Assembly (NCBI RefSeq): GCF_019207085.1
Contig: NZ_JAATOM010000001.1
Location: 1 to 64,000 of the forward strand
Origin: Variovorax sp. dw_308
GTDB taxonomy: Bacteria; Pseudomonadota; Gammaproteobacteria; Burkholderiales; Burkholderiaceae_C
Length of the DNA: 64,000 nucleotides
Direction of reading: 5' to 3'
Part shown: positions 55,625 through 64,000 of the stretch, one piece after another
How the letters are laid out: each line of letters starts with the position of its first letter
Position numbering within the stretch: position 1 is the first letter of the stretch
Notes under the pieces: generated by a model
What the model saw: only the letters and a program-made list of their open reading frames with translations
Database searches by the model: none
What the model was told of the DNA's origin: nothing
Made by a program: the position numbers and the translations under genes

Positions 55625-56170
55625 ATGAACAAGCTGGCACCACGACGCAACGACGAAACCGGCGCCATGCTCACGGGGCTGGCGCCGCTCGTCTCGAGCG
55701 ACACCGCCGTCCTCATCTTAGGCAGCTTTCCCGGTGCGCGGTCAATAGCGCGTCAGCAGTACTATGCGCACCCGCAGAACCATTTCTGGAAGATCCTGCA
55801 AGCCGTGTGGCCCGCCCATCCGCTGCCGGACGGCGCCGATGGCTATGCAGCGCGCGGGGCATGGCTGCTCGATCGCGGCCTCGGCCTCTGGGACGTCTAC
55901 GCCGCATGCCGCCGCGAAGGCAGCCTCGACACTGCGATCCGCGATGCGGTCGTCAACGACATCGCCAGCCTCGAATTGCCCAGGCTCGCGGCCATCGTCC
56001 ATAACGGCGGCGAGAGCTTCCGTCATTCCCGCCACACGTCGCAACTCGGCGTGCCCGTCTACAAGCTGCCGTCCACCAGCCCGGCCAATGCGAGCTGGAG
56101 CTTCCAGCGCAAGCTCGATGCCTGGCGCGAGGTGTTCGTGCACCATGGCATAGCGCCACCATCTTCATGA
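55625..56170 (+). CDS. DNA glycosylase, UDG family 6-like (hypoxanthine/uracil)
   Basis: 181 residues. Motif 1 is ILGSFPGARSIARQQYYAHPQNHFWKIL near residue 30 and motif 2 is KLPSTSPANASWSF near 142, the pattern of the HDG group that removes deoxyinosine. The first 14 residues may be extra, since an ATG at 55667 also works. It overlaps the next gene by ATGA. Substrate preference is inferred from the family. Confidence 0.86.
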   Translation: MNKLAPRRNDETGAMLTGLAPLVSSDTAVLILGSFPGARSIARQQYYAHPQNHFWKILQAVWPAHPLPDGADGYAARGAWLLDRGLGLWDVYAACRREGSLDTAIRDAVVNDIASLELPRLAAIVHNGGESFRHSRHTSQLGVPVYKLPSTSPANASWSFQRKLDAWREVFVHHGIAPPSS

Positions 56171-56922
56171 AAACCAAACCCATCGAACTCCCCGAGGTCA
56201 ATTTCTCTGACTGGGGCGACATCCGCTACCTGCACCTGGGCACCGAATGGGTCCAGGGCTCGATGAAGCTCGACGCGCCCTTCGAGATCGAGCTCGAGTA
56301 CGTGCAGCGCATGATGGCCTGGCTGCTGTTCGTCGAGCCATCCAGCGTGATGAACCGGCATGCGATGCAGCTCGGCCTCGGCGCCGCGACGCTCACCAAG
56401 TTCAGCCGCAAGACCCTGCGCATGCGCACCACGGCGATCGAGCTCAACCCGCAGGTGGTCGCGGCCTGCCGCGGCTGGTTCAAGCTGCCGGCCGACGACC
56501 TGAAGCTGAGCGTCGTCATCGCCGAAGCCGGCGCCGAGATCCGCAAGCCGCAGTGGCTCGGCACGGTGGATGCCCTGCAGGTCGACCTGTACGACCATGA
56601 AGCCGCCGCGCCGGTGCTCGACAGCGAAGCCTTCTACGCCGATTGCCGCCACCTCCTCACCGAAGACGGCGCGATGACGGTCAACCTGTTCGGCCGCTCG
56701 TCGAGCTACGCGCGCAGCCTGGAGCAGATCGTCGGTGCCTTCGGCGCCGATGCAGTCTGGACCTTCAAGCCGACGCGCGAAGGCAACACCGTGGTGCTCG
56801 CGCATCGCACGCCGCAACGTCCGAAGCGCCCGCTGCTTGCCGAGCGGGCACAAACCATCCAGACTCGCTGGAGCCTGCCCGCGCCCAAGTGGCTGCGGGT
56901 GTTCAAACCCCTGAATCCATGA
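56167..56922 (+). CDS. Spermidine-synthase-like (SpeE-fold) protein
   Basis: 251 residues. A nucleotide-binding methyltransferase-like fold is suggested by QLGLGAATLTKFSRK near residue 76, AIELNPQVV near 98 and DALQVDLYDHEAA near 138. The catalytic Asp of true spermidine synthases is not clearly placed (VDLYD instead of DSTDP), so it may be a relative without aminopropyl transfer. It overlaps the glycosylase gene and the bridge frame. Confidence 0.82.
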   Translation: MKTKPIELPEVNFSDWGDIRYLHLGTEWVQGSMKLDAPFEIELEYVQRMMAWLLFVEPSSVMNRHAMQLGLGAATLTKFSRKTLRMRTTAIELNPQVVAACRGWFKLPADDLKLSVVIAEAGAEIRKPQWLGTVDALQVDLYDHEAAAPVLDSEAFYADCRHLLTEDGAMTVNLFGRSSSYARSLEQIVGAFGADAVWTFKPTREGNTVVLAHRTPQRPKRPLLAERAQTIQTRWSLPAPKWLRVFKPLNP

Positions 56923-57034
56923 GCGTCGCCCGGCCGCCCGAAGGCGCTCGCACCGTAGCGCGGAGGTTGTCCAATGAGCGCCGCCAGGCCGCCCGAGTCA
57001 CTCGTATCGCAGTGCGCAGCATGAAGGTTTTCCA

Positions 57035-57038
<4 letters not shown>
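56919..57038 (+). other. Bridge frame and repeated start region before the GspE-like gene (39 codons)
   Basis: The ATG overlaps the SpeE-like stop and the TGA overlaps the ATPase ATG (both ATGA). The DNA contains three successive copies of a start-site unit: ATGAGCG at 56919, 56974 and 57035. The first two each have a GGCCGCCCGA block and end AGGTTnTCCA directly before the next ATG. It looks like a duplicated 5' gene end. Confidence 0.5.
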
Positions 57039-58837
<1,799 letters not shown>

Positions 58838-58845
58838 GAGGCTGC

Positions 58846-58906
58846 GAATCTTTCCACTGCGGCCACCGACCTCGGGCCTGCGCTGCGAACTTTTCACACC
58901 TTCTGC
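58846..58906 (+). repeat. Dispersed repeat family B, copy 2
   Basis: Shares ACTGCGGCCACCGACCTCGG and the TTCACACC tail with 17837-17900. It starts 8 nt after the GspE-like stop. Confidence 0.7.
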
Positions 58907-58960
58907 GCGCCCTGCGCGTCTCGGGTAATCCCTAGCCTGTCGGTTAGTGAAATCCACATC

Positions 58961-58982
58961 AAGCTGACCGGAAGCTGACCGG
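58961..58982 (+). promoter_or_regulatory. Tandem 11-bp repeat before tctB, candidate TctD site
   Basis: AAGCTGACCGG occurs twice head to tail, 36 bp before the tctB start. The CTGA core and its 11-bp period are the same as in the repeats before tctC. Confidence 0.6.
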
Positions 58983-59017
58983 ACAATGTCTGCTCGATTC
59001 ATTCGAGGAGACCGTTC

Positions 59018-59506
59018 GTGAAAATCAAGAGTCAAAAAGACTTTTTCTCTGGGCTGATGTTTGCCGTGATGGGTGCGGCATTCGCATGGGGGGCCAGCAC
59101 CTACAACGTCGGCAACGGCGCGCGCATGGGGCCAGGCTACTTTCCGCTGATGCTGGGCATCGTCATGGGGCTGATCGGCCTCGTGATCATGTTCACCAGC
59201 ATGACGGCCGAGACCGAGGACGGCGATCCCATCGGGTCATGGGCCTGGCGGCAGATCGTCTTCATCATCGGCGCCAACCTCGCGTTCGGCGTGCTGCTCG
59301 GCGGCCTGCCGAGCATCGGCATCCCGGCGATGGGCATGATCGTCGCGATCTATGCGCTGGTCATCATCGCCAGCCTGGCCGGCCACGAGTTCGACCTGAA
59401 GAAGGTCCTCGTGCTGGCCACCGTGCTCGCCATCGGCAGCTACATCGCATTCATCTGGGCGCTCAAGCTCCAGATCCAGGTCTGGCCGACCTTCATCACG
59501 GGTTGA
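59018..59506 (+). CDS. tctB: Tripartite tricarboxylate transporter small subunit TctB
   Basis: 162 residues from the GTG at 59018, with GAGGAGA before it. Four membrane segments, with the TctB opening FSGLMFAVMGAAFAWGASTYNVGNGARMGPGYFPLMLG. TctB helps the large permease. It precedes tctA by 13 nt. It is the only TctAB pair in the window, while four binding proteins of this class are present. Confidence 0.92.
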   Translation: MKIKSQKDFFSGLMFAVMGAAFAWGASTYNVGNGARMGPGYFPLMLGIVMGLIGLVIMFTSMTAETEDGDPIGSWAWRQIVFIIGANLAFGVLLGGLPSIGIPAMGMIVAIYALVIIASLAGHEFDLKKVLVLATVLAIGSYIAFIWALKLQIQVWPTFITG

Positions 59507-59519
59507 GAGAAAGCAGACC

Positions 59520-61037
59520 ATGGATTTGATCAACAACCTGTCGCTGGGCTTCGGCGTCGCGTTCACTTTCACCAACCTGCTGTATTGCCTGGTTGGTTGC
59601 ATCCTGGGCACGCTGATCGGCGTGCTGCCGGGCATCGGCCCCGTCGCGACCATCGCGATGCTGCTGCCCGCCACCTATGCATTGCCACCCGTGTCGGCGC
59701 TGATCATGCTGGCCGGCATCTACTACGGGGCGCAATACGGCGGCTCCACCACCGCCATCCTGGTCAACCTGCCGGGGGAATCGTCATCGGTGGTGACCGT
59801 GATCGACGGCTACCAGATGGCGCGAAAGGGGCGGGCCGGGCCAGCGCTGGCTGCCGCCGGCCTGGGCTCCTTCTTCGCGGGCTGCGTGGGCACCTTGATC
59901 CTGGCCGCCTTTGCGCCGCCGCTGACCGAACTGGCCTTCAAGTTCGGCCCGGCCGAATACTTCTCGCTGATGATCCTGGGCCTGATCGGCGCGGTGGTGC
60001 TGGCTTCAGGCTCGCTGCTCAAGGCCATTGCGATGATCGTGTTGGGCTTGTGCCTGGGCCTGGTCGGCACCGACGTGAATTCGGGCGTGGCGCGCTTCAG
60101 CTTCGACATCCCTGAACTGACCGACGGCATCGGCTTCGTCGCCATCGCGATGGGCGTGTTCGGCTACGGCGAAATCATTGCCAACCTCTCGCGTCCGGAG
60201 CATGAGCGCGAGGTGTTCACCGCCAAGGTGTCGGGCCTGATGCCGACCGCCGAAGACTTCAAGCGCATGACGCCTGCGGTCTTGCGCGGCACGGCATTGG
60301 GTGCGGCCCTGGGCATCCTGCCCGGCGGCGGTGCGCTGCTGGCGGCTTTCGCGGCCTACACGATCGAGAAGAAGACCAAGCTGCAACCGGGCGAAGTGCC
60401 GTTCGGCAAGGGCAACATCCGTGGCGTGGCGGCGCCGGAAGCGGCCAACAACGCCGGCGCACAAACCTCGTTCATCCCGCTGCTGACGCTGGGCATTCCG
60501 CCCAACGCCGTGATGGCGCTGATGGTGGGTGCGATGACCATCCACAACATCCAGCCTGGCCCGCAGGTGATGACCAGCAACCCGGAGCTGTTCTGGGGCC
60601 TGATCGCCTCGATGTGGATCGGCAACGCGATGCTGATCATCCTGAACCTGCCGCTGATCGGCATGTGGATCAAGCTGCTGTCGGTGCCCTACAAGTTCCT
60701 GTTCCCGGCGATCGTGCTGTTCTGCGCGATCGGCGTGTACTCGACCAACAACAACACCTTCGACATCTGGATGGTGGGCGGCTTCGGCTTCATCGGCTAC
60801 CTGTTCTACAAGCTGGGTTGCGAGCCTGCGCCTCTGTTGCTGGGCTTCATCCTCGGGCCGATGATGGAAGAGAACCTGCGCCGCGCGCTGCTGCTGTCGC
60901 GCGGCGACTGGAGCGTGTTCGTGCTGCGTCCGATCTCGGCGGTGCTGCTGGCTGCTGCCGCGCTGCTGCTGATCATCGTGCTGATGCCGTCGATCAAGGC
61001 GAAGCGCGAAGAGGCGTTCCACGAAGAAGAGGACTAA
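59520..61037 (+). CDS. tctA: Tripartite tricarboxylate transporter permease TctA
   Basis: 505 residues with about 11-12 membrane segments. The signature GCILGTLIGVLPGIGPVATIAMLLP is near residue 25 and the second glycine-rich motif GILPGGGALLAAFAAYTIEKK near 263. TctA moves tricarboxylates with sodium or protons, fed by a TctC/Bug protein. The nearest Bug gene is at 62224. The gene is followed by a repeat copy and an intrinsic terminator. Confidence 0.95.
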   Translation: MDLINNLSLGFGVAFTFTNLLYCLVGCILGTLIGVLPGIGPVATIAMLLPATYALPPVSALIMLAGIYYGAQYGGSTTAILVNLPGESSSVVTVIDGYQMARKGRAGPALAAAGLGSFFAGCVGTLILAAFAPPLTELAFKFGPAEYFSLMILGLIGAVVLASGSLLKAIAMIVLGLCLGLVGTDVNSGVARFSFDIPELTDGIGFVAIAMGVFGYGEIIANLSRPEHEREVFTAKVSGLMPTAEDFKRMTPAVLRGTALGAALGILPGGGALLAAFAAYTIEKKTKLQPGEVPFGKGNIRGVAAPEAANNAGAQTSFIPLLTLGIPPNAVMALMVGAMTIHNIQPGPQVMTSNPELFWGLIASMWIGNAMLIILNLPLIGMWIKLLSVPYKFLFPAIVLFCAIGVYSTNNNTFDIWMVGGFGFIGYLFYKLGCEPAPLLLGFILGPMMEENLRRALLLSRGDWSVFVLRPISAVLLAAAALLLIIVLMPSIKAKREEAFHEEED

Positions 61038-61137
61038 GCTCGCCCCCAGGTCGCTGCGCCACTTCGTGTCGCGACTCCCACCCCCTACCGGGGGCAACAC
61101 CAGTGGCCCGGCAAAGCCGGTTCCACGGTGTTTCTGG
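61038..61137 (+). repeat. Dispersed repeat family A, copy 3 (after tctA)
   Basis: The clearest full-length copy: GCTCGCCCCCAGG, a CTTCGTG hairpin region, CCCCCTACCGGGGG, CAACACC, CCCGGCAAAGCCGG and CGGTGTTTCTGG in order. It starts immediately after the tctA stop. Confidence 0.82.
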
Positions 61138-61167
61138 AATGGGCTCGTGACCTCTGGATGAATACGG

Positions 61168-61188
61168 CGGCGCCTTTGGCGCCGTTTT
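61168..61188 (+). terminator. Intrinsic terminator of tctBA
   Basis: CGGCGCC-TTT-GGCGCCG stem (7 bp) followed by four T, ending just before the convergent LysR stop. Confidence 0.8.
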
Positions 61189-62091
61189 CTATGGGGCGGG
61201 GCGGGTCTCGGCGGCGGTGTCCCGGATCAGGCTCCACACGCGTTGCGCCAGCGGGGCGGGGGCACGGTTGCGGCGGTGGACCAGCATCACGGCGCGCTCG
61301 ACGCGCGGGATGAGTTGCACCACCTGCAGGTTGCGAAAGCCCGCGGGCGGCACCGCCAGCGATGGCATCACGCTGATGCCGAGGCCGGCCTCGATCATGC
61401 GGAAGGCGGTCGTCGGATGGCCGACCTGCTGGCGCACCGTGCAATTGGCGCCGTGACGCAGCAACGCCTGGTCGATCAGGCGGCGGCTGCCAGAGGCATG
61501 GTCGAGCAGTACCAGCGCCTCGCCGTCGAGCGCCGACCAGCGCAGTTGCTTGCGCTCCGCATGCCGATGGCCGGGCGGCACTACGAGGCAGAAGGGGTCC
61601 GACAGGATGGTCTCGCACTGCAGGTCGTCCTGCGACGCCGGCTCGATAACCACGCCGAAGTCGACCTCGCCGGCGCGCACGCTGTCGAGCACATCCTGCT
61701 GGATGCGGTCGAGCAGCACGAGTTCGATGTCCGGCTCCATGCGCGCACAGGCCGCAATGCAGGCCGGCATGAGGTTGGCCGACAGCGTCGGGCTGCTGGC
61801 CACGCGCACCTTGCCGCGGCGTGCGTTCGACATGCCCTGCACGTCGAGCAGGGTTTGCTCCAGTTCGTCGAGCACCCGGTCGAGCCGCGCCGCCAGTGTT
61901 TGCCCAGCCTCGGTGAGCGAGACTTCACGCGTGGTGCGATCCAGCAGCTTGAGACCGAACTGCGCTTCGAATTCCAGGATCGACCGGCTGACCGCAGGCT
62001 GCGTCAAGCCGATCTGGTCACCCGCGCGGCTGAAGTTGCGGGTCTCGGCCACGGCCAGGAAAACCCGAAGTTGGCGCAGCGTCACATTCAT
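61189..62091 (-). CDS. LysR-family transcriptional regulator
   Basis: 300 residues. N-terminal winged helix (MNVTLRQLRVFLAVAETRNFSRAGDQIGLTQPAVSRSI) and a substrate-binding domain from about residue 90. It is divergent from the Bug gene at 62224, and a TATCT/AGATA palindrome lies close to its own start. It probably controls that gene or tctBA in response to an organic acid. Confidence 0.93.
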   Translation of the reverse strand: MNVTLRQLRVFLAVAETRNFSRAGDQIGLTQPAVSRSILEFEAQFGLKLLDRTTREVSLTEAGQTLAARLDRVLDELEQTLLDVQGMSNARRGKVRVASSPTLSANLMPACIAACARMEPDIELVLLDRIQQDVLDSVRAGEVDFGVVIEPASQDDLQCETILSDPFCLVVPPGHRHAERKQLRWSALDGEALVLLDHASGSRRLIDQALLRHGANCTVRQQVGHPTTAFRMIEAGLGISVMPSLAVPPAGFRNLQVVQLIPRVERAVMLVHRRNRAPAPLAQRVWSLIRDTAAETRPAP

Positions 62092-62105
62092 GCGGGACGA
62101 TCATA

Positions 62106-62118
62106 TATCTATCAGATA
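62106..62118. promoter_or_regulatory. LysR-type T-N11-A operator candidate
   Basis: TATCTATCAGATA, a perfect 5-bp inverted repeat around ATC, lies 15 bp from the LysR start in the divergent region with the Bug gene. Confidence 0.55.
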
Positions 62119-62223
62119 AATCCATTTCCCGTTTGAATCGGCGGCGTGTCCAATCGGAGCCTGCGGCTCGCGGGGAGGCGAGCGCGCCATGCCCTCCAGA
62201 TGTCCATGAAAGAACCGATTCCA

Positions 62224-63186
62224 ATGAAACGTAGAAGCTTCGCGCTGGCGGCCACGCTGCTCATGTCGACCCTGCCCGCATGGGCGCAGAACTATCCGTC
62301 GAGGCCGATTCGCCTGATCGTGCCCTTCCCGGCGGCCGGCGCCACCGACCTGTTCGCGCGCACGCTGACCCACAAGATGGGCGAGAAGCTGGGCGCCACC
62401 TTCGTCATCGACAACAAGCCGGGCGCCGGCGGCGCCATCGGATCCGACGCTGCCGCCAAGGCGCCGGCCGACGGCTACACGCTGCTGCTGGCCACCACCA
62501 GCACGCATGCCATCGGTCCCGCGCTGCCCAACAAGCTGCCCTACGACACGGTGGCCGACTTCACGCCCATCGCCCACGTCGGCAATGCGCCGAGCATCAT
62601 GCTGGTGCCAACCAGCTCGCCCGCGAAGACGGTGAAGGAATTCATCGACTACGCGAAGAAGAACCCCGACAAGCTCAACTACGCGTCCAGCGGCCCCGGC
62701 ACCATCGTGCAGCTCTCGGCAGAGCTGTTCAAGGCGCAGGCCGGCGTGCAGGTCACGCACATCCCGTACAAGGGCACCGCACTCGCCATGCCCGACCTGA
62801 TGAGCGGAAAGATCGACCTGCTGTTCGATTCATTGCCCACCGGCCTGCCTTATGTGCGCGACGGGCGCATTCGCGCGCTGGGCGTCACGTCGCTCAAGCG
62901 CAGTCCGCTCGCGCCTGACCTGCCGGCGGTGGCCGACACGCTGCCCGGCTACGAGTCCAACACCGTGTTCGGCCTGTACGGTCCCAAGGGCATGCCGCCC
63001 GAGATGGTGGCGCGCATCAACGCCGCTGCCAACGCGGCGCTGGCGGATCCCGACATGAAGGACAAGCTCTCGCGCCTGGGCATCGAACCGGTCACCAGCA
63101 CGCCGGCGCAACTGGCCAAGACCATGGCCGACGACACAGCCAAGTGGAAGAAGATCATTGTCGAACGCAAGATCACGAGCGAATAA
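62224..63186 (+). CDS. Bug/TctC-family periplasmic binding protein
   Basis: 320 residues from the ATG at 62224 (MKRRSFALAATLLMSTLPAWAQ signal); an ATG at 62206 adds six. The Bug pattern is complete: IRLIVPFPAAGATDLFAR, IDNKPGAGGAIGS, LNYASSGPGTIVQL, HIPYKGTALAMPDLMSGKID. Its place downstream of tctBA and divergent LysR suggests it is the binding partner of that permease. Confidence 0.92.
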   Translation: MKRRSFALAATLLMSTLPAWAQNYPSRPIRLIVPFPAAGATDLFARTLTHKMGEKLGATFVIDNKPGAGGAIGSDAAAKAPADGYTLLLATTSTHAIGPALPNKLPYDTVADFTPIAHVGNAPSIMLVPTSSPAKTVKEFIDYAKKNPDKLNYASSGPGTIVQLSAELFKAQAGVQVTHIPYKGTALAMPDLMSGKIDLLFDSLPTGLPYVRDGRIRALGVTSLKRSPLAPDLPAVADTLPGYESNTVFGLYGPKGMPPEMVARINAAANAALADPDMKDKLSRLGIEPVTSTPAQLAKTMADDTAKWKKIIVERKITSE

Positions 63187-63190
63187 GTAG

Positions 63191-63280
63191 GCTCGCCCCA
63201 GGTCGCTGCGCACTGCGTGCGCGACTCCCACCCCGACCGGGGGCAACCCCAGCGGCTCAGCGAAGCCGGTTCCGCGGTAA
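63191..63280 (+). repeat. Dispersed repeat family A, copy 4
   Basis: Same block order as the other copies, but the centre reads CTCAGCGAAGCCGG and the terminal arm is shortened. Directly followed by copy 5. Confidence 0.72.
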
Positions 63281-63288
63281 GAACAGTT

Positions 63289-63384
63289 GCTCCTCCCCAG
63301 GTTGGCCTCACTTCGTGTAGGCCGCCCACCCCCCACCGGGGGCAACACCGGTGGCCCGGCAAAGCCGGTTCTACGGTGTTTCCC
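63289..63384 (+). repeat. Dispersed repeat family A, copy 5
   Basis: Full block order with CAACACC, CCCGGCAAAGCCGG and CGGTGTTTCCC. Lies in tandem with copy 4 before the gamma-glutamyltransferase gene and fills most of that 230-bp gap. Confidence 0.8.
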
Positions 63385-63416
63385 GAATAATCAGTTGCTC
63401 ATCGACGAGGCCCTGC

Positions 63417-64000
63417 ATGAAATTCGACTACGCCAATCCGTATCCTTCCACCCGCATCCCGGTGTTCGCGCGCAACGTGGTGTCGACTTCGCATCCGCTC
63501 GCCGCGCAGGCCGGCCTGCGCATCCTCTACCAGGGCGGCAATGCGGTGGACGCGGCGATCGCCGCAGCCGCCGTGATGACGCTGGTCGAGCCGGTGAGCA
63601 ATGGCCTGGGCAGCGACGCCTTCTGCATCCTCTGGGACGGCCAGCAGTTGCATGGCCTCAACGCCTCCGGCCCCGCGCCCAAGGCCTGGACACCCGACTA
63701 CTTCATCAACAAGTACGGCACCGACAAGACCGCGCCGCCGCAGCGCGGCATCGACTCGGTGACGGTGCCGGGCGCGGTGCGGGGCTGGGTCGCGATGAGC
63801 GACCGCTTCGGCAAGCTGCCGTTTGCCGACCTGATGGCGCCGGCCATCGACATCGCCGAGCGCGGCTACCTGATGCCGCCCGTGGTGCAGCAGAAGTGGG
63901 CGGCCGCCACGCCACTGCTGCAATCGCAGCCCGGCTTCGCGCAGGCTTTCCTGCCGTGGGGCCGCGCGCCCGAAGTGGGCGAACTGTTCCGCTTTGCCGC
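63417..64000 (+). CDS. Gamma-glutamyltransferase family protein, 3' end cut by window edge
   Basis: The first 194 residues are present from the ATG at 63417 and the frame is open at the edge. The N-terminal pattern of the GGT/Ntn-hydrolase family is clear: VVSTSHPLAAQAGLRIL, GGNAVDAAIAAAAVMTLVEP, GIDSVTVPGAVRGWVAM and LMAPAIDIAERGY. No signal peptide is seen, so it may be cytoplasmic. The self-cleavage Thr lies beyond the window. Many Bug-associated genes of this type act on small amide or glutamyl substrates, but the substrate is unknown. Confidence 0.9.
   Translation, partial: MKFDYANPYPSTRIPVFARNVVSTSHPLAAQAGLRILYQGGNAVDAAIAAAAVMTLVEPVSNGLGSDAFCILWDGQQLHGLNASGPAPKAWTPDYFINKYGTDKTAPPQRGIDSVTVPGAVRGWVAMSDRFGKLPFADLMAPAIDIAERGYLMPPVVQQKWAAATPLLQSQPGFAQAFLPWGRAPEVGELFRFA

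Overview
The window is GC-rich, gene-dense chromosomal DNA that looks like a Burkholderiales (Comamonadaceae, Variovorax-like) bacterium. The grounds are four Bug/TctC-type periplasmic binding proteins, a ureA-J-B-C-E-F-G urease cluster, a single lolC/E-type permease next to lolD, an rpfE-like gene coupled to recJ, and several GC-rich dispersed repeats. This is an inference from gene content; no rRNA or tRNA gene was seen.

Layout. 1-4.7 kb (minus): a Cys-type sulfatase, its formylglycine-generating enzyme with a Tat-like leader, a DUF3300 protein cut by the left edge, and a small exported protein. 4.9-6.0 kb (plus): a membrane protein and a secreted protein. 6.0-13.0 kb (minus): urease genes ureG, F, E, C, B, J, A. 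A plus-strand AbrB/Doc toxin-antitoxin pair and a SHOCT-domain gene sit inside the cluster, and a sigma-54 promoter match lies before ureA. No ureD is present. 13.2-17.8 kb (plus): a 1185-residue NCS1 transporter fused to a hybrid histidine kinase, followed by a REC-LuxR response regulator. 17.9-27.7 kb (plus): tctD-tctE-tctC, an ATP-citrate-lyase-like gene pair, an MFS carrier and a Bug protein, apparently a tricarboxylate uptake and cleavage locus. 28-35 kb: an outer-membrane-type protein, a Spy-like protein, recJ/rpfE, lolC/lolD, a PIN/Phd-type toxin-antitoxin pair and RidA.

35.4-45.0 kb (plus): a dipeptide-type ABC transporter (binding protein, BCDF), a D-serine-dehydratase-type deaminase, an RpiR regulator and a D-aminoacylase. 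Together they would import and degrade D-amino acids or N-acyl-D-amino acids, with divergent RidA clearing reactive enamines. 45-48.6 kb: a HipA-like kinase with fused HTH, a Bug protein and an SDR. 48.8-53.9 kb: S1C protease-MoxR-DUF58-VWA operon and a TatD nuclease. 54-58.8 kb: an 11-residue-repeat exported protein, an MscS channel, a family-6-type uracil/hypoxanthine glycosylase, a SpeE-like protein and a GspE/PilB ATPase. 59-64 kb: tctB-tctA, a LysR regulator, a Bug protein and the 5' part of a gamma-glutamyltransferase gene.

The most unusual pattern is architectural. In six operons the spacer between two genes, often carrying a dispersed repeat or hairpins, is an uninterrupted reading frame that starts at or within 2 nt of the upstream stop and ends at or within 1 nt of the downstream start (bridge frames at 11491-11715, 16744-16830, 38783-39190, 40215-40361, 50880-50978 and 56919-57038). 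At least four dispersed repeat families also occur. Two locations (before tctC and before tctBA) share CTGA repeats with an 11-bp period that could be TctD sites.
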